Below, piece after piece: positions 1-10,310 of a stretch of DNA of 64,000 nucleotides (its first letter is position 1; the number at the start of each line of letters is the position of its first letter). The DNA is from Steromphala cineraria (lineage: Eukaryota; Mollusca; Gastropoda; Trochida; Trochidae): NCBI GenBank assembly GCA_916613615.1, contig OU744732.1, positions 57,124,727-57,188,726 of the forward strand. The letters run 5' to 3'. Below the pieces are notes generated by a model. That model ran no database searches. It saw nothing but the letters and a program-made list of their open reading frames with translations, and was not told the DNA's origin. Position numbers and translations under genes: made by a program.

Positions 1-1320
1 TTTGCCTGGCGGATGAGGTTATGTAACACATTGCACATCTAACAAATCCATCAGACGGCTTTTGTTTTTCCCTCGTGTGTGTGATGAATTAGGTTGTTTT
101 AATGGCAATAAGAGTGGTTATATAGATCATATTATAAATCATTGCATCATCAAGAATATTGCATTTTTAATAATTACCGTACTGTATATTATTTCAAATT
201 AAACAATTATAACATTATCAATACTTTGATTTTGATAAGAATATATTCAAAATTTGTTCTGATAAAAATCAGTGATTTGACATCTTATAATTCATGAACA
301 TACACTTAACTGATGATTTTATCTGATCCAAGATTTAGCGCACCTTATCATAGTGATAACAATATCACATTAATTCAGTGAAATCCAATTTTAAATGGTT
401 TTGTCCTTATCTCGTTTTTCAGGAAGGGAAAATGCGACTAAGTAAGCTTACCTTAATCAAATCAAATTTACAAATGAATTTTGATCAGACTTGAAAGCTT
501 GTATTTTTATGCTGTAGCAAGTTTTTTCTACGCTCAACATACGTTGTAATTGAACACAAATGTTACCGAAAATGATAAAAAGACCCCGAAAGTACTGTCA
601 ACTATATGAAGTTCTTCACATGAATCTGACATAGGTAACTGGTTTCCTTTGTTCAGTGGTAAGTTTGTTAGTATGGGAATACTTATCAACAACTGTATAA
701 TTGTCAACTAATGAGTTGATAAAGTTCTTTTAATAAAAAAAGCCAAACGATCCACCAGAGCTTAAAATTCTTTCAAAACAATGTTGTAATGCTAATAAAT
801 ATTGAACAAATATTAAACATGTTCTTTACTTCAATAGTCGGGAGTTCATTTTACATTAAGCAAGAATTATCTTCCTAAATTATGGACTTAAACACTTGTT
901 TTCTTGTGAAGATACTTCTTGAAAACACTAGTTATACCAACCACATGTTCTCTTCAAATGATCCTTAAGTATAAATTGACAGAAACAAACCTGTCTGCTT
1001 TAAAAAAAGCTCTAGAAATAGCAATACACCCAGGTCACGAACATAGTCTAAAAGAGTTTCTAACATCTGGACTGTCATTCTATTTTAGAAAATCAATTAT
1101 TTACCTTAATCTCAATGATCTCATATCATTTGTTACAAGGTTTGTTTTTCAATTAAACTTGTCTGTCTCATTTGTTAAAGTAACTTTAAACAAGAGCGTG
1201 GTATTTTATGTTTGTTATTAAAGAAGAATTCTAATGCATCATTGTATAAACGAAAAGGTTAAAATCTCTTTGAAAAATTTAGTTTCGAAATGAAATATTA
1301 ATATAAATTTAAAAAGTTCA
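1..1320 (-). repeat. Inverted partial copy (copy 0) of the triplicated segment, distal part
   Basis: Read on the minus strand, this stretch matches about 25.43-26.75 kb (copy 2) and in part about 10.5-11.6 kb (copy 1). Anchors include the reverse complement of positions 1-90 at about 26655-26745, and the block around 1010-1090 that reappears at 10528-10610 and 25446-25510. A segment around 640-700 is shared with copy 2 (about 25800-25850) but missing from copy 1. A 100-codon open frame at 919-1221 is not preserved between copies, so I do not call it a gene. The alignment was made by eye and the edges are approximate. Confidence 0.75.
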
Positions 1321-1400
1321 CTTTATTAACTTCGTAACTACGACCACAGGGCCGCTGATTAACACTGGCATATTGCAGCTACTAACAAGTTGTATAAAGG

Positions 1401-1539
1401 GTGGCCACTGGCCGCGTCGAGCAGTGGCCGCTCAACAGAGGTTAATTATAAACATAAACGTGAAATAGATCGGGATGATATTAGGGTGGCCTCATCTACA
1501 TGTAGCAGGTGGCCGCTCTACAGAGGTGGTCGCTAATAC
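1401..1539. repeat. 85-bp tandem unit with GTGGCCGCT boxes, two partial copies
   Basis: GTGGCC boxes begin at 1401, 1424, 1486 and 1509. The 23-bp pair spacing is therefore repeated at exactly 85 bp. The strongest boxes read GTGGCCGCTCNACAGAGGT (1424 and 1509), and a degenerate GTGGTCGCT follows at 1526. The patch is clearly more GC-rich than its surroundings. No coding frame or known family is recognised. It may be the edge of a satellite or of an unidentified element. Confidence 0.6.
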
Positions 1540-1678
1540 AAGTCCGACAGATATTTTACGACTGATCATGTCTTAATTTGCGCTGTCATCTTTGCTATTA
1601 AATAGCAAAAGGCAACGACCAGTAATCTATCTAGTCAATCAACATATCTCCTCAACTGGCATCATTCTGTTAAATATA

Positions 1679-2640
1679 AACTCACGTGCAAAAGAAACGT
1701 CACCAAACGTTTTCAAACTAAAAATAGCAAATCTCAAAACACTTGTATATTCTGACATTTATTATTATAAACTTGTTGTATATTTATCAAATTGCAAGAA
1801 TTCGTGAAACATAAAGACATTTTTTTACGGTTTTACAAGATGATTAGTTGACTAGGGGTGTATTGTCCGGTATTCGATCACCTGTCAAAACACAAATCAC
1901 ACTGCTTCAGTTACTTAAACGTCATAATATCGGCTGTGGCCTCCTTGTGATGCAACAAGTAACGCAACACGACACGGACATGGTTTATAAATCGCCTAAT
2001 AACACGACTATGGATATGGTGCCATTTCCCCTGCAAAACACGACTCAAGTCCTGCACTGTCAGTGGAGGCTGTTGGCGTTGTCGAATACGTCGCCTGAGG
2101 TAGCCTCAAAGATGCTCTACTGGATACATATCCGGAGATCTTGCTGGCTAGACCAAGACATTCACAACATTGACGAACAGTACTTCCTAAAGCCAGTATT
2201 CGACGTCAAATTTAATGCTTTAACTTCATTGCTCTGAGAGGTCGATTTGCTCAAATGTCGTGTTAACGCAGTCGTCTGGTCATTGTCCATCTGCTGATTC
2301 GATGATTCAGGCTGTGTGCAGCTGATGACGTCACAGTCAGGAAAATGTACCTCAGGGGAAGCACCGTTAAATGTCTGTCTACAATGGGGGTGGTCACCTT
2401 CGGTCTGTAGCTCCTGGGCATGTTTATTGTCCTTGCCACTCTGTCCAAAATGCATCAACAGCCTACCAATTGTTTGCTTCGAGCAGTTCAAGATTCTAGC
2501 GACATTATTGTCCTTTTGTGGTCATGTCTTCAACTTGAGTGTTTATGTGACCTACTCCTAACACTGAGTTAGGTTCAATGTCATTAGATACAAAATTACA
2601 AATAAAAAATGTTTGGGGACGTTTCTTTTGCACGTGAGTA
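1679..2640 (-). mobile_element. Tc1-like DNA transposon 1, degenerate, about 0.96 kb
   Basis: Terminal inverted repeats of about 21 bp, ACTCACGTGCAAAAGAAACG at the left and its reverse complement ending near 2640, bound a unit shorter than the 1.3-1.7 kb usual for autonomous Tc1 elements. TA dinucleotides adjoin both ends, as expected from TA target duplication, though the outermost bases have drifted. Transposase remnants lie on the minus strand inside. The repeats resemble those of the elements at 17099-17672 and 42437-43588. Hairpin A starts 15 bp beyond the right end. Confidence 0.8.
1921..2535 (-). pseudogene. Broken Tc1-like transposase
   Basis: In the Tc1/mariner family this enzyme cuts and pastes the element using an N-terminal DNA-binding region and a DDE/D catalytic core. 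The first minus-strand segment, about 2535-2263, has the helix-turn-helix piece NCSKQTIGRLL and, in another frame, RPKVTTPIVDRHLTVL and RISRWTMTRRLR. The second segment, about 2150-1921, has SPDMYPVEHL, which carries the third catalytic acidic residue (Glu codon about 2115-2117), followed by LTVQDLSRVLQ. The middle, including the usual TDES motif, is deleted, and frameshifts and stops are present. It cannot encode an active enzyme. Confidence 0.8.
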
Positions 2641-2654
2641 TATATAATATGGTT

Positions 2655-2752
2655 GAGATAATGACCTACAGCCGAGTAGGTATCGGGATATAACCTTCAA
2701 GCGAAAGCGAGAAGGTTATATTCAATAGCTACGAGGATGTGGTCATTATCTC
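2655..2752. repeat. Foldback hairpin A
   Basis: Outer arms GAGATAATGACC (2655-2666) and GGTCATTATCTC (2741-2752) pair. Inner arms TATAACCTT (2689-2697) and AAGGTTATA (2712-2720) pair around a 14-base loop, CAAGCGAAAGCGAG. The middle of the stem is imperfect. The loop holds a direct repeat AAGCGA-AAGCGA and ends in CGAG, similar to hairpins B-E. No coding content. Confidence 0.75.
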
Positions 2753-4366
2753 ACATACACCACATGGCTTTACCAATTTGCATTTAAACAAAAGTAGAAC
2801 ATCAACCAAATATTTAGTTACAATGTATTTTGATAGTTGTTGTTATGGGATAAAACTTGAATACACTCAACTTCTTAACATTCCATTTGCACAATACGCG
2901 AATTTCACGTGCAGATTGAGCATGTCATGGCGAAGTTGTCGTTCAGACAAATCCGAGCAAGAAGCAATCTGTTTTTAGTTGTTTCGACTTACAAACACCA
3001 ACATTCTACATTGAACTTAAATTAAATAATGTGAATACAATTTGTCAAAACGTCACCGAAATTGCGCTTTATGGCAAATGATATTCTTATGTTTAATAAT
3101 TTATTCAGTCCATCAAATATTTTCCTCTTCATAAAGCAAAAGGGGTTGCTGCACGGACGTTGTCCATTTCATCTAGCGATGCACGGATTTTAAGTAAAGA
3201 TTATATCGCACGAGCTTTACACAATCGAAAGCACATGGTTTGAAGGTGGAGACGAAAATGAAGTGGTCTCTTGTTTTGAACAAATTTATGGTTGCGTTTC
3301 AAGGTCTTTTTAGGAGAAAGTAAATGTGAGTTGAACTTTAAGTATATTCATGTATTGCTGTTGAATGTTATCTATGCGTGGATCTACGAAAATGCTGTTA
3401 CAGAGAGTTTACACGGTATACAACAAGCTGTCAATAACCAAATTAAAATTTAAGCATTTTGCTGTTGAAAAATGATTGTTAATGTAATTATTATTTTCAA
3501 TATCATTTAGTAATGTATAAAGCATTATTACCCACGTGGTACTTCGTAAAGGGGTTTCATAACAATGTGTTATGACACATATGGGTCATAACACTTTAAA
3601 GCGATATGATTGGCTTGCGGTGAACTTTGACATTCTCCGGACTACTTTATTCATTCATAAAACGAACATGTTTTCATTCACAACAAAATTCGAATGGAAC
3701 TGAGTGAGACGGAGTCATTCTTCAAACTTTCAGTTTGTTTTTTTAATCTTCCTTACCGAATTGTTAAGGAATAAATCGGAGGACAACAGACCTGCAATAA
3801 AACATCTTACTGATATCTCAAGGATCATATAAAGACAAAAGGGTTTAAATTCAGCACAATTTGATCACCGAATTTCATTAATTTGATCCATGTCGCCCAA
3901 AAATGACACAGACAGACATTGCTTGTTATCTATAGAATATAAAGACAACTGAATATTCTTTAGACAAAATTTCTTCAAAACAAAACACGTTTGAACAATG
4001 ATAAGCATCTTAAACTTACTTTGAAGGCGGTTGTTTACACATTTTGACGAAAAGATACACGCAAATGGCGGGCGCCATGACATGCCGTTGATCAAAGAAA
4101 GATAACTCTGACTGTTCTCGCGCAGTGAGATTTTATTTTCACGTACGCTTCGTTCACGACAAAAGTGCTTATTATTTACATTTCACCAGACACTATGAAT
4201 TAACGTAGGAAGAATACAGAAATGTGAATATTTAACGTCGTAATAGTATAATAATTGATGCTGTGACGTGGTTTGATATTCATCCGCCGTTTCGTCTCTT
4301 TATAGGCACAATAAAAAGTTGTTTAAAAAAGCAATAAATCGTCTGAAATTTAAGTTGGTAATAAAT
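2753..4366. other. AT-rich DNA, no gene seen
   Basis: No protein family, RNA gene or transposon end is recognised. A small stem, GTGTTATGAC at 3567-3576 and GTCATAACAC at 3585-3594, has an 8-base loop. An ATTGG (inverted CCAAT) box follows at about 3608. Open frames here are short and of random composition. Confidence 0.5.
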
Positions 4367-4521
4367 AGGATATATAACTCGTTCCCCTTTCATATCAAGT
4401 TTATGTCCCTCGTGAAATAATTTTGTTTTGTCACTCGCTTTTGTCAAGGCTCGTGACAAAGCAAAATTATTTCACGAGGGACATAAACTTGATATGAAAG
4501 GGGAAGCTAGTTAGATATCCT
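4367..4521. repeat. Foldback hairpin B
   Basis: This is a near-perfect inverted repeat with arms of about 60-65 bp. The left arm starts at AGGATAT (4367) and the right arm ends at ATATCCT (4521). The apical region carries two direct copies of CTCG, at 4434-4437 and 4450-4453, separated by 12 bases. On the other strand this is CGAG-N12-CGAG. The arm sequence is unrelated to those of hairpins A, C, D and E. Confidence 0.85.
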
Positions 4522-5472
4522 ATAAATGTGTCATAATATTGATAATTATGTAACAAGGTACGTATAAGCTTATTACTCTGAAATTAATTTAGCATGTTTC
4601 TTTCTTACAATTAATCACATTATTCGACATTTATCTTTAAAATATGATTGGTCCATTAAAAAGTATACTCTAACATTATTCAAAAGTCTGATTCAAAATG
4701 TTTTGACATAAAATTTGAAAAAGAAATTCATACCTAGAGAGAGTTTAACATTAAGCAATAAAGTCAAACATCGATAAGCAAATTTACAAAGATCGCCGGT
4801 GTTAGATTTCAACAACTGACATTACACTTTTGTTTCAGGGACTACATATGAACATTTGATTGACAATCCAAACAACATGAAAGTCGACCTTATTATTGAT
4901 AATTCAACAAAAAGCCCATATGAATGAAACAGAGTTTAGCTTGTCAAAGGATTGGAAACATTGTTCACTTGGATTCTGTGTCCTACTCGCTGAAGCTTTT
5001 AGCTAACCGAGAACGACGTGAATTGTTGTGTGAGTGTTAAGATGAAAATACTAGAAGATCTTGGGGTCTGCATTCATCATGGATAAGCACAAAGAACAAA
5101 ATGATTTAACCATGTGGTGCATTTTTTAGTAAAATAAGCTATAAATCTGTAAATAAACTACGTTTCAAAATTGTTTTGATATTATGTATTATTTCGTAAA
5201 TATGTCTTTGATACAACGTCAACATTTCAAGGTGTTGAGTACCTTGACGTACCCTAAAACACAGTGGTTGTAAGTTCTCTCGAGGTGCGATACCTTAAAG
5301 AAGTCAGGCGAAGCCGAACTTGTTTGTGGTATCGAACCGAGAACACATCGACCAAACGCACATTGGATGTGAAGAGGTAAGGTTATATAATATAACCATC
5401 GCACGCCTGGTTATACGAAATAGTTAACCTCTGATATTGACCTGATAACCACACCACGTGGTGTATATATAT
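4522..5472. other. AT-rich DNA, no gene seen
   Basis: No recognisable coding or RNA gene. An isolated pol III box-B-like string (GGTTCGATACC on the minus strand, 5328-5338) has no matching box A at tRNA spacing. It may belong to a decayed repeat. A short ATATAAC palindrome lies near 5383-5400. Confidence 0.4.
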
Positions 5473-5763
5473 ATAACCATGAACAGCCAGCTGTTTCGGT
5501 CTTTCGGACCTCGTCAGCATGGTTAGTGTGGAACATGGTTAAACTTTCAGCAATGCAACTTTATCAACGAGGCAAAGCAGTTTAAGAAAGTTCTACTCAT
5601 TTGCAAAGAGTGCTTAAACTGTATTTCTACAGTGGGCTAGCGAGAGGCCGTAGCAAATGAGTGTACCATGTAAGAGTACTAGTGCTCAATCATACCAAAA
5701 TTATGGTTTGAGAGCTTTCACATAACCATGAAGAGCCAGCTGTTTCGGTCTTTCGGACCTCGT
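5473..5763. repeat. 42-bp direct repeat pair, 249 bp apart
   Basis: Positions 5473-5514 and 5722-5763 match at 41 of 42 bases; the single difference is GAACAGCC versus GAAGAGCC. Each contains the small stem GGTCTTTCGGACC followed by CTCG. On the minus strand this reads CGAG then GTCCGAAAGAC then CGA, similar to the loops of the foldback hairpins. A second inverted pair, ACTCATTTGC/GCAAATGAGT, lies between them at about 5594-5661. Such high identity in an otherwise decayed region suggests a recent duplication or maintained copies. Confidence 0.7.
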
Positions 5764-5779
5764 GTTAACAATAATGTGT

Positions 5780-6190
5780 AATGTAATGTGTGTAATATGT
5801 AAACATTGGCTGATGGGATTTTGTTGAGGATTTATAAGACCCGAGAGGACAGTTATAACATTTAGTTTTGTATAGAAAAAGGTAACTTTATCCTGGTGTT
5901 TATTCAAAAGACGCAATATGACGTCAATCAAGGTATTCTTTTCGGTAACTCTAGAGGATTATGCGCTTCAAGACATGCTTATGTTATTTATTTCACTACC
6001 GTGACATTTTAAGTCTGCATAAGATAGCAGATTCGAAATAGCTGGGTGGGTCAAATCTTTGACATTTTCTTTTCCGAGAACAAGTACATGTTTACTAAAA
6101 CTCTGTGTCCGAATTACTTGTATAGGGAACAATAACATTGTTAAAAACTGACTTGAATATGAAAGTGTTAAAATATTTTTTATATATTAG
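5780..6190 (-). repeat. Inverted copy 0 of the triplicated segment, proximal part
   Basis: The reverse complement matches about 9290-9580 in copy 1 and about 23480-23770 in copy 2. Anchors are the block with TTGACGTCA near 5921-5932, and TTTCCGAGAACAAGTACATG at about 6070, which reappears inverted at about 9310-9345. Together with positions 1-1320 this indicates an inverted third copy, interrupted by transposon 1, hairpins A and B and other DNA. Confidence 0.7.
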
Positions 6191-6892
6191 AGTCTTAAAA
6201 TATGGTAATATAGTTATGGCCATTAAATGAAATAAGTCAACACATCATCTCAAATAAACTTTAACATTTGCTCTGAAAGAATATCACCATACCCGTGACT
6301 TTAAAGAGCATCTTTTATAATAATGTACCTGTATACCTACATTAATAACACAATTAACAGCTCAATCACCAAAGTAAATGTATTAATACATTGGAAATAG
6401 TTGATTAACAGATTTGAGAGCAATACTGTTTCATTTATTTGCATATGTTCGTCCATCCATCATTTACAAATTCTAAAAGTAAACAAAATATGAAATTGTG
6501 GCTGACGTGATTACTGCATTTGAAGCAGAATCTGTTGATGTAGGCGAACATTTACCAGGAGGAAACTATAAACATATGGTAGTCATTAGGATTCGTAACA
6601 TTTGTCCTGATCCATCATGACTTACATCGGACTAAAACAACTTCAAGCTCAATCACTTATTCAAATCTAATGTAGACAAGAATGTAGCTTTTGAATCTTA
6701 AATCACAGGGTTCTTTGTGATGTTGTCTTAAGTTTAAGCTTAAGTTATGTATAAAGTTGACTCTTCTAGTAACATACCCAATCTGGAATGTTTTATAAGT
6801 ATACTGACTGTTATTCATTTGACTAAAATGACCAAGTCACTTTAGAATCATCGTTATTGATTGATTTGGTCACTTTATTGATCACTTTTGGT
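6191..6892. other. AT-rich DNA, no gene seen
   Basis: No coding frame, RNA gene or transposon terminus is recognised. The stretch lies at the junction between the inverted copy 0 and the direct copy 1. Confidence 0.4.
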
Positions 6893-6987
6893 CACTGTCA
6901 AAATAATATATTTAACAATAACTTACAAATATCAGTGAACAATTTAAGATTTAAAATTATCAAAAAACGTGCTACTACCCCTTTAAA
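6893..6987 (+). mobile_element. GGGGCAGTAGCACG-family MITE, partial copy M1
   Basis: About 95 bp match the right end of the full-length family member at 20692-21058. The match ends in AAAAAACGTGCTACTACCCC followed by TTTAAAG. It also includes the internal block GTCACTGTCAAAATAATATA. The left part is missing or unrecognisable. Confidence 0.7.
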
Positions 6988-8094
6988 GTGAAAATAAGTT
7001 CCTTTAACAATGGCTTTAAAATTTGTTAATAATTATCATTTAATATAATATATTTCCTTAAAGGATGGATTAGGCACATACAATTCGTTCAGAACTTAAG
7101 GGAACATATTTAGTTTGATAAAGAACCATATTGGGATATTGGTAAAATTCTGTCAATCATTAAATGTTGTTGCTTGCTATCTACAAAACAAATTCTACAT
7201 TCTCTCTATACATTTAACATTTCCAAAGAGGAAAATGTATTAAGAAATCCTACAAACATAACACTACACCCTGGAAAGATACTGTAGTCTGTCAAGGGTT
7301 AGATCAAACATCCAATGTAATCTGTTTTCTCAAAAATCAAAAGAAAGTTTCATCCATACTGCATTAAATAAACCTTTAACCTGATCTTCAGCATTGAATT
7401 GGTAAACAGACTTTTGCTATCTGTGTCAAAAGTTTACAATGGACTTTAAGTAAAGTCTTCTTCCAATCGAAATAAGAAAAGTTAGACATATACCGTAAAT
7501 TGCTATATGCCAAACGGTACCAATAGTATCTTTGATTATGATACAGCACTTCATTCTGAAACATATAGCAAAGTCTATGTGAAACATGTTTTTGTGTATT
7601 TTGTATTTTCGAAATACGATTATCCTTATAACAATTCTATTCTAAAATAACTCAATCATATCTACAAACTAAGTACATTAAAAAACATTGCCATCCATGT
7701 GTTATTGTTGTAGCTAATAGGTAACAAAACATCAATATCCTTAAAAAAAAAAAAAAGTCGAGAACATTTTGAATATCCTTTAAATTGTGAAAGTGATGAA
7801 AGATGAATAAAACATATCAAAGAGTTTTGAACTTCATGAGATCACAGAAAAAGCAGCATTTCAAACACCACACATTGAATTTGATCCTATGAATGCAAGT
7901 GCCTAAATACAGAGACAAAGCAGTTTATTTTGGGTTTGAGTGACTTTACGCACGATCTGATGAAGGCAGCAATGACACTTGTAATCAACTATTTTCCTTA
8001 TACTAATACATTCTCTTTGGTAATGAAGCTGTGTTACATTTGTGTTGCAACTGTTGGTACACAAGTACTTGTTTTCTGATAAAAATAAATAGAG

Positions 8095-8240
8095 ATTATT
8101 AACCGAGTGTGTTTCCGTGTCATTAATATCATATAATAGGAATAAAATGTGTATTATGCGAGCCTTTGGCGAGCATAATACATATATTTTTATTCCTATT
8201 ATATGATATTAATGATACGGAAACACACGAGGTTAATAAT
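8095..8240. repeat. Foldback hairpin C
   Basis: The arms of about 65 bp run from ATTATTAACC (8095) to GGTTAATAAT (8240). The apical loop contains CGAG at 8159-8162 and again at 8170-8173, a direct repeat separated by CCTTTGG. The hairpin is absent from the equivalent place in copy 2 (about 23290), so it is a discrete presence/absence feature rather than part of the ancestral segment. Confidence 0.85.
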
Positions 8241-9240
8241 TTCTTTATCATATAATATCATTTTGAAATAAACGGGTTTATACGAAAATATGATTCCTAC
8301 TTAAAATATGTTTGACCTAGATTTCGCGGAGTAATTGCTTTCACAATAAACCAAGGTGAAGGTCATATTGTCGGCGATGTATAGTTGTGAACAGTCTAGA
8401 AATATTCCTTCATTAAATTATTGTTTTCACAGTGTTAGAAACGTCTTCTACAATCTATAAACATTTTCAGTATTATTCCCAGCGCTCGAGTAAATATTGT
8501 ACACAAAATGTGTAAGAACCACTTTTCAACGTCGCTACAACAGGGGAAGTAACTCTAACTGCATTTTGAAAAGCTGCATTGTCATTGTTGTTACGCCAGT
8601 TCAGTTACGGTATCCTTAGACCAAACGCCGACTATTTGCGAAGGTGAGGTTGTTGCGTTTGTTACTCCGCTACTAGATAATGTGTATTATCACTAGAATA
8701 TGATTTGTTTTTGCTGATAAGTTGGTAACCGACATGGTCAAAGCGATCTAGGCCTATGTTATCCACGAAAATTGAAGCACATAGTTTTTTCGATTAGTCG
8801 ATATTGTTAGCTGCATATCGTTATATTTTTAAACGAACGATGACAACAACTTGAAATGCTTCAAGCTATAATTTCCTAAATACGAATGCGTGATAAGTTT
8901 ACCCTGACGGCTTTTTGTACGATATTTTATTCGATAAAAAACACAACCTGAAAACTCCCGACGACGTTATCAATGGTCAGTGACCGTTTTAGGACTCGCA
9001 TGACATGCATGGAGTTTTGAGAAAATAGTTCGTGTTTTGACCTAATTTGCATCTTTATCAGATTTTGAGGCAATCGGATACCAAGTTTATCAGATAGCTT
9101 TATTGCATCGATAACACCCTCCAATATATGATAATATGTTTTATGTTATGGGTTGGGGGATATTCCTTAGATAATATCTTTAGATTAAGTAACCATTACT
9201 ATTATGTTCTATTTTGATACATGAAAATAAAATCCCTTTA
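8241..9240. other. Extra DNA beside hairpin C, absent from copy 2
   Basis: Copy 1 and copy 2 stop aligning at about 8090/23290 and resume at about 9240/23410. Hairpin C plus this stretch therefore looks like an insertion of about 1.1 kb in copy 1 or a deletion in copy 2. A minus-strand frame of 65 codons (8927-9124) has a protein-like composition and a segment LSDKLGIRLPQNLIKMQ, but I do not recognise it. Confidence 0.45.
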
Positions 9241-10136
9241 GACTTCTATTTTCACGTTAGTTTACATCAATGTAATTGGTTGTCTGTAAAAGTAATTTGG
9301 ACGCAATAGTTTTAGTAAACATGTACTTGTTCTCAGATAAAGAAAATGTCAAATATTTGACCCACCAAGAGATTTTGAATCTGCAATCTATACATACTTA
9401 AAATGTCATGATAATGAAATAAATAACAGAAGCATGCCCTGAAGCACATACTCCTCTTGTGTTACAGAAAAGAATACCTTGATTGACGTCATATAGCATC
9501 TTTGGAATAAACACCAGGATAAAGTAGCCCTTTTTGGTCTCATAAATCCTCAACAAAATCCCATCAGCCAATGTTTACATATTACACATAATATATTACA
9601 CTTTATTGTTGACATAATACTATAGCTATATTTACAGGATGTTGACAGTGAAGGAGGAAATTTGATTGACAAGATAGATTATTGGTTGTAGTCATCTGTT
9701 GTTATATAGCAAAGCTGAAAGGGCACATGAGACAAGACATGTCATAAAATATTAGTAATTTTTAAATTTAACAAGATTTGACGATGACTATCGATAGACA
9801 AAAAGAGATACTTATATAGATCCTTTTGGAATGTTTCGTTATGACATGATCCCATTTTTGGCATGTTAAAACTGCTTAAATAACAATATAAATTTCATTT
9901 AATTGCTAGTTCTAGTTGACTGTTCTGATATTACTCCAAATACAAAACTGTTTTGGTGGTATTATAGACACGTGGTGTAAAAGGTCAAATCATAGCCTGG
10001 TTAAGGTGAATCTTGTTTTGATTTTATTAATATTTCATTTCGAGACATAACGTTTTTAAGATATTTTAACATGTCATTTAAAAAATGATGCATTAGAATT
10101 CTTGTTTCATAAAATTTATAAAATATCACCTTCTTG

Positions 10137-10310
10137 TTTAAAGGGGCAGTAGCACGTTTATTGAAAATTTTATAAAGTTTTCACAGATAATTGTATGTTA
10201 ATGCTAAATGTATTATTCTGATAGTGTCAAAAATCAAAATAAATCATCCATAGTCAGAGGACCAAGTAAAAGGATTCCCAAAAATTCCATTGGCGGACAT
10301 TTTGCGCAAT
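10137..10310 (-). mobile_element. GGGGCAGTAGCACG-family MITE, partial copy M2
   Basis: It begins with TTTAAAGGGGCAGTAGCACG and, read against the reverse complement of M3, matches through the blocks TCATCCATAGTC and GGCGGACATTTT. The match fades near 10310, so the distal third is lost. It lies inside copy 1 and has no counterpart at the corresponding place in copy 2. Confidence 0.7.

Noticed and set aside
919..1221. Possible 100-codon gene
   Set aside because: The same DNA in copies 1 and 2 does not preserve the frame, and there is no recognisable domain.
3567..3594. Member of the long-hairpin family
   Set aside because: The stem is only 10 bp and the loop lacks any CGAG, so it does not meet the shared features.
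5328..5338. Pol III box B (GGTTCGATACC, minus strand) suggesting a tRNA or SINE
   Set aside because: No matching box A at 30-60 bp upstream on the minus strand and no clover-leaf pairing.
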